In this document: positions 60,230 through 64,000 of the stretch, piece after piece | Numbering within the stretch: position 1 is the stretch's first letter | How the letters are laid out: the number at the start of each line of letters is the position of its first letter | Origin: Acetobacter orientalis | Lineage (GTDB): Bacteria; Pseudomonadota; Alphaproteobacteria; Acetobacterales; Acetobacteraceae | Direction: 5' to 3' | Length of the DNA stretch: 64,000 nt | Assembly: GCF_000963965.1 (NCBI RefSeq) | Contig: NZ_BAMX01000006.1 | Location: 124,001-188,000, forward strand | Position numbers and translations under genes: made by a program | Notes under the pieces: generated by a model | Database searches by the model: none | The model's input: the letters and a program-made list of their open reading frames with translations, nothing else | Told to the model about the DNA's origin: nothing

Positions 60230-61696
60230 ATGCCTGCTGCATTTTCTCTTGCTGTCTATACCCCCGCTGAAATGGACGAAATTGACAGGCAGGCAGCAAA
60301 AATAACGCCTGTGGCCACGTTGATGGAGGCCGCAGGGTGGGCTGTGGCGCGGGCTATTAAGCAGCGTTTTAAGCCTTGCCGTGTTTTGGTGCTGTGTGGC
60401 CCCGGTAACAATGGTGGAGATGGCTATGTGGCTGCCCGCTATTTACAGCAGGCGGGCTGGCCTGTGGGTGTGGCGGCGCTTGCTGCACCCACAGGCCCTG
60501 CGGCACAGGCAGCGGCCCGCTTTGCGGGGGTACATGTGCCTTTTAGTGTGGCTGAAGTGCAAAGGGCCGATCTGGTTATAGATGCCGTATTTGGGGCAGG
60601 GTTAAGCCGCCCAGTGGGCGGACCGGTTGCAGATGTACTTGCCGCTGCCCGGCGTGTGGTGGCGGTTGATGTGCCCTCGGGCATTGATGGCGCAACAGGG
60701 CAGGTAAGGGGTATGGCCCCTAAAGCCGAACTGACTGTTACGTTTGTGCGCTTTAAGCCTGCGCACCTGCTTTACCCAGCGCGCGAGTCTATGGGGGCTT
60801 TGGTGTTGGCTGATATTGGCATGCCTCAAAGCGTTTTGCGGCAGTGCTCAGCGCAGATGTGGCATAATGTGCCCGGCCTTTGGTGCCTGCCTGTGCTTAC
60901 CCCCGAAAGCCATAAATATACGCGCGGTGTTGTGAGTATTTGTGCCGGTGGCGTTATGCCGGGGGCGGCACGGCTTTGCGGTGGGGGGGCGCGCGGTGCT
61001 GGCGCCGGGCTTGTAAGACTGGCTGCAGGGCAGGCCGCACCCGCGTACCGCTTGGGGGCGCCCGGTTTGGTGGTTGATGATGCCCCCCTTGAGCGCTTGC
61101 TTGAAGATAGCCGCCGCAAAGTATGGGTGTGCGGCCCCGGCCTGACAGAAGAGGAAGTGGAGGCGGCCCTGCCTGCTCTGGTGGCCGCAAAACGCACGAT
61201 TCTTGCTGATGCTGGAGCACTGAGCGCTTACGCTGGGCGGCCAGAAGGGTTGCGTGGCGTTTCTGTTATTACGCCGCATGTGGGGGAGTTTGCCAAGCTC
61301 TTTGGTGCGCCCACGCCAGACCCGGTTGCGGCTGTAAGAGCCGCTGCCCGGTTGTTGGGGGCGGTTGTGGTGCTTAAGGGGGCTACAACACTCATTGCCG
61401 CGCCAGATAGCAGGGTGGCACTTAATACCCATGCGACTCCCGCTTTGGGTACAGCAGGCTCCGGCGATACGCTTGCGGGCATTATTGCTGCACTGCTGGC
61501 CGCCGGTATGCCGCAGTGGGATGCCGCCGCCGCTGGTGTCTGGCTGCATGGAGAGGCCGGATTACAAGCCGGAGCTTGGCCTTTAGCCGAAGATCTTGAG
61601 GCATTTTTGGGGGCTGCGCGGGTTAAGGCAACGCAGGCTCAGAATATTTTTATGAAAGATAATGCAATCAGCATCTTGCCGGGAGGCTCGCACTAG
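60230..61696 (+). CDS. nnr: bifunctional NAD(P)H-hydrate epimerase / ADP-dependent dehydratase
   Basis: The enzyme repairs hydrated NADH and NADPH. The 488-residue protein has an N-terminal epimerase (GPGNNGGDGY at 57-66, VDVPSGIDGATG) and a C-terminal ribokinase-like dehydratase (GVSVITPHVGEFAKLFG and GSGDT at 410-414). AGAGGTG precedes ATG 60230. It sits alone, with tRNA-Leu 38 bases after its stop. Confidence 0.95.
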   Translation: MPAAFSLAVYTPAEMDEIDRQAAKITPVATLMEAAGWAVARAIKQRFKPCRVLVLCGPGNNGGDGYVAARYLQQAGWPVGVAALAAPTGPAAQAAARFAGVHVPFSVAEVQRADLVIDAVFGAGLSRPVGGPVADVLAAARRVVAVDVPSGIDGATGQVRGMAPKAELTVTFVRFKPAHLLYPARESMGALVLADIGMPQSVLRQCSAQMWHNVPGLWCLPVLTPESHKYTRGVVSICAGGVMPGAARLCGGGARGAGAGLVRLAAGQAAPAYRLGAPGLVVDDAPLERLLEDSRRKVWVCGPGLTEEEVEAALPALVAAKRTILADAGALSAYAGRPEGLRGVSVITPHVGEFAKLFGAPTPDPVAAVRAAARLLGAVVVLKGATTLIAAPDSRVALNTHATPALGTAGSGDTLAGIIAALLAAGMPQWDAAAAGVWLHGEAGLQAGAWPLAEDLEAFLGAARVKATQAQNIFMKDNAISILPGGSH

Positions 61697-61733
61697 GTTA
61701 ATTGCAGCCAACTTGCGACGGGGCATTTGCCGT

Positions 61734-61818
<85 letters not shown>

Positions 61819-61911
61819 ATTTTCAAAAAATTGGTGGCCCCGTCCTGTCCGCAGCAGCCTTTCGGCACGATGCGGGATTTTTAAGTTTGTACCGAAAGGA
61901 AGGCCTGGCCG

Positions 61912-63243
61912 ATGCAGGTTACCGAGACCCTTTCCGAAGGGCTGAAGCGTGGTTTTACCATTACCATTCCGGCAGCTGATCTTGATGCGAAGCAGGAAGC
62001 TCGCCTTAAGGAAGTTGCCGCGGGCCTGAAACTCCCCGGTTTCCGTCCGGGTAAAGTGCCTGTGTCTATTGCACGCCAGCGTTATGCTGATGCCGTGCGC
62101 GCAGAAGTGCTTGAGCAGGCTGTTTCTGAAGCGCTTAGCTCCACATTGGATGAACGCGGTCTCCGTCCTGCTGGTCAGCCTAAGGTTGATCTGGTTTCTG
62201 GGCAAGAGCAGGGTAAAGACCTTGAGTTCAAGGTTGAAACCGAAATTCTGCCAGAAATTACAGTGCCAGACCTGTCTGACCTGTTTCTGACACGCCTTAA
62301 AGCCGTTGCTGGCGACGAAGCCATTGATAAAGTTGTGGCCGACATTGCTAAGCGCCAGCGTAACTTTGAAGTGGTTGAAGAAGTCCGTCCGTCCGTTAAG
62401 GGTGACGTACTCACAATCGACTTCGTTGGTAAGCGCGATGGTGTTGCTTTTGATGGTGGCACCGCTGAAGACGTGAACGTTGAACTGGGCGGCGAAGGGT
62501 TTATTCCCGGTTTTGCTGAACAGATCGAAGGTATGCAGCCGGGTGAAGAAAAAGTTATCACGGTAACTTTCCCTGAAAACTACGGTGCAGAAGAGCTTGC
62601 TGGTAAAGAAGCAACGTTCGACATTAAGGTGAAGGCTCTGAAAAAAGCCGTTGATGCACCGATTGATGACGAACTGGCTAAAAAGCTCGGTTTTGAAACC
62701 CTTGAACAACTGCGTGACCTTGTGCGCAAGCAGGTTGAAGGGGAATACGAACAGCTGACACGCCTGCGTATTAAGCGTGACCTGCTGGATGCTCTGGCTG
62801 CCAAAACCAACTTCGAAGCACCAGAAGGCATGGTTGACGCTGAGTTCAACCAGATCTGGCAGCGCGTTGAAGCTGACCGCAAAGCGGGTGAGCTGGACGA
62901 AGAAGATCAGGGCAAAGACGAAGAAACCCTGCGTGCTGACTACCGCAAAATTGCAGAACGCCGCGTAAAGCTGGGTCTGCTGCTTGCTGAAATTGGCCGT
63001 AAAAACGCTATTACCGTTACCAACGACGAACTTGGCCGTGCCATGCGCGCAGAAGCAATGCGCTATCAGGGCCAAGAACAGCAGGTGTTTGAGTTCTTCC
63101 AGAAGAACCCGCAGGCCGTTGAATCGCTCAGAGGCCCAATCTTTGAAAACAAGGTTGTGGACTACCTGATCGAACTTGCGAAGGTGGAGGACAAAGAAGT
63201 CACTCCAGAAGAGTTGTCGGATATACCGCCAGCTAACATCTGA
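61912..63243 (+). CDS. tig: trigger factor
   Basis: Trigger factor is the ribosome-bound chaperone and prolyl isomerase. The 443-residue protein has the N-terminal ribosome-binding GFRPGKVPVS signature (residues about 44-53), the FKBP-type PPIase core (DVLTIDFVGKRDGVAFDGG) and the C-terminal helical arms. AAGGAAGG precedes ATG 61912. Codon use is that of a highly expressed gene. A terminator at 63251 separates it from clpP, but they are probably linked functionally as tig-clpP-clpX. Confidence 0.96.
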   Translation: MQVTETLSEGLKRGFTITIPAADLDAKQEARLKEVAAGLKLPGFRPGKVPVSIARQRYADAVRAEVLEQAVSEALSSTLDERGLRPAGQPKVDLVSGQEQGKDLEFKVETEILPEITVPDLSDLFLTRLKAVAGDEAIDKVVADIAKRQRNFEVVEEVRPSVKGDVLTIDFVGKRDGVAFDGGTAEDVNVELGGEGFIPGFAEQIEGMQPGEEKVITVTFPENYGAEELAGKEATFDIKVKALKKAVDAPIDDELAKKLGFETLEQLRDLVRKQVEGEYEQLTRLRIKRDLLDALAAKTNFEAPEGMVDAEFNQIWQRVEADRKAGELDEEDQGKDEETLRADYRKIAERRVKLGLLLAEIGRKNAITVTNDELGRAMRAEAMRYQGQEQQVFEFFQKNPQAVESLRGPIFENKVVDYLIELAKVEDKEVTPEELSDIPPANI

Positions 63244-63250
63244 GCCTTTT

Positions 63251-63287
63251 GTGTCCCGCCAGTGTGAACTGGCGGGACACTCTTTTT
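63251..63287 (+). terminator. Rho-independent terminator after tig
   Basis: GTGTCCCGCCAGT and ACTGGCGGGACAC form a perfect 13-base-pair stem with a GTGA loop, followed by TCTTTTT. Confidence 0.95.
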
Positions 63288-63420
63288 CAGACTGTTTTTC
63301 TTTTCCGGGGTGGCATATTGCCACATTATCTCTATCTTGAATAAAGAGTGCCCAAACAACCATCCGGTTTTGGCCGGGTGGGTTTTGGGTTTGTGCAGGT
63401 TTTTTACGGGAATGACTAAC

Positions 63421-64000
63421 ATGAGGGATCGTGATCCCGTTGAGATTTTCAGCAACGCTATGGTGCCAATGGTGGTCGAGCAGACCTCTCGTGGCGAGCG
63501 GGCATTCGATATCTTTTCCCGCCTGCTGCAGGAGCGCATCATTTTTCTGACAGGCCCGGTCTATGATCAGGTGGCCTCTCTTATCTCAGCGCAGCTTCTT
63601 TACCTTGAAAGCGTAAACCCCACGAAGGAAATTTCCTTCTACATCAACAGCCCCGGTGGCGTTGTGTCTGCGGGTTTGGCTATCTATGACACCATGCAGT
63701 ATATTCGCAGCCCCGTAAGCACGGTGTGCATTGGGCAGGCCGCCTCTATGGGGTCTTTGCTGCTGGCTGGTGGTGAAAAAGGGCGGCGGTTTGCGCTGCC
63801 AAATGCGCGTGTCATGGTGCACCAGCCTTCTGGTGGGGCGCAGGGGCAGGCGAGCGATATCGAAATTCAGGCCAAGGAAATTCTGATTATCCGCCAGCGC
63901 CTGAACGAGATTTATCGTGAGCATACAGGCCAAACGCTGGAAGATATTGAGCAGAAGTTGGAGCGTGATAGCTACATGTCTGCCGATGAAGCAAAAGCTT
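63421..64000 (+). CDS. clpP: ATP-dependent Clp protease proteolytic subunit (truncated by window end)
   Basis: This partial frame gives 193 codons with no stop before the window ends. The catalytic triad is visible: S109 in [12 protein letters not shown]134 in MVHQPSGG and D183 in [14 protein letters not shown]. The start [20 protein letters not shown] suits alphaproteobacterial ClpP; ATG 63421 is preceded by ACGGGA, and an ATG 9 bases upstream is an alternative. clpX should follow beyond the window. Confidence 0.95.
   Translation, partial: MRDRDPVEIFSNAMVPMVVEQTSRGERAFDIFSRLLQERIIFLTGPVYDQVASLISAQLLYLESVNPTKEISFYINSPGGVVSAGLAIYDTMQYIRSPVSTVCIGQAASMGSLLLAGGEKGRRFALPNARVMVHQPSGGAQGQASDIEIQAKEILIIRQRLNEIYREHTGQTLEDIEQKLERDSYMSADEAKA

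Overview
The window is a chromosomal segment of an alphaproteobacterium, most likely an acetic acid bacterium (Acetobacteraceae, Acetobacter-like). The evidence is the rpmF-plsX-fabH-ihfA-merR-tRNA-Pro block, a MucR-type regulator, a Rhodobacter-type phosphatidylethanolamine methyltransferase, a SUF operon with a SufU scaffold, and a ctaB locus that seems to have lost a cytochrome c oxidase. Base composition looks moderately GC-rich, in the mid-50s percent by eye. I see no prophage, intact insertion sequence, CRISPR array, plasmid origin or rRNA. Nearly all the DNA is core chromosome.

Layout. 1-4055: ribosomal protein L32, phospholipid and fatty-acid initiation genes (plsX, fabH), IHF alpha, a MerR regulator and tRNA-Pro(GGG). 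4056-9197: an AI-2E-family permease, murJ, a DUF4130-UdgX fusion protein, IHF beta and a MucR regulator. 9565-17371: a sugar-nucleotide enzyme (ManC type), LysR regulator, trxB, Lrp regulator, a GT39-like membrane glycosyltransferase, gshB and pmtA. 17529-19908: a degenerate cytochrome oxidase subunit I-like protein, heme O synthase (ctaB) and a CoxF-like micropeptide. 20211-28437 (minus strand): a small membrane protein, a Tim44-domain protein, PmbA, an M16 peptidase, thrC, a royal-jelly/yellow-family beta-propeller and an M32 carboxypeptidase. 28546-36135: a TPR glycosyltransferase-like protein, mutS and glnD. 36206-49339: a DUF4743 Nudix hydrolase, an Atm1-type ABC exporter, L28, EF-G, AsmA, a divergent PEP carboxylase and a DUF445 protein. 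49482-56127: a complete SUF operon (regulator-B-C-D-S-U-T-A). 56072-64000: an RNA m5U methyltransferase, a DEAD-box helicase, a CopD-like membrane protein, NAD(P)HX repair enzyme, tRNA-Leu(TAG), trigger factor and the start of clpP.

Functional themes: Fe-S biogenesis (SUF, with an Atm1-type exporter and gshB elsewhere in the window), thiol and redox balance (trxB, gshB), metabolite and DNA repair (NNR, Nudix, MutS, UdgX), envelope synthesis (PlsX, MurJ, PmtA, GT39, ManC, AsmA) and proteostasis (Tig, ClpP).

The most unusual item is the 428-residue protein at 17529-18815. By eye it keeps the 12-helix plan of cytochrome oxidase subunit I and both low-spin-heme histidines. It has lost all copper-B ligands, the high-spin heme ligand and the cross-linked tyrosine. 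It remains translationally coupled to ctaB. Secondary points are a PEP carboxylase homologue with an altered catalytic loop, a hexanucleotide repeat in sufT, and a ribosome-binding site buried in a terminator hairpin. All names come from reading the sequence; no database search was run.
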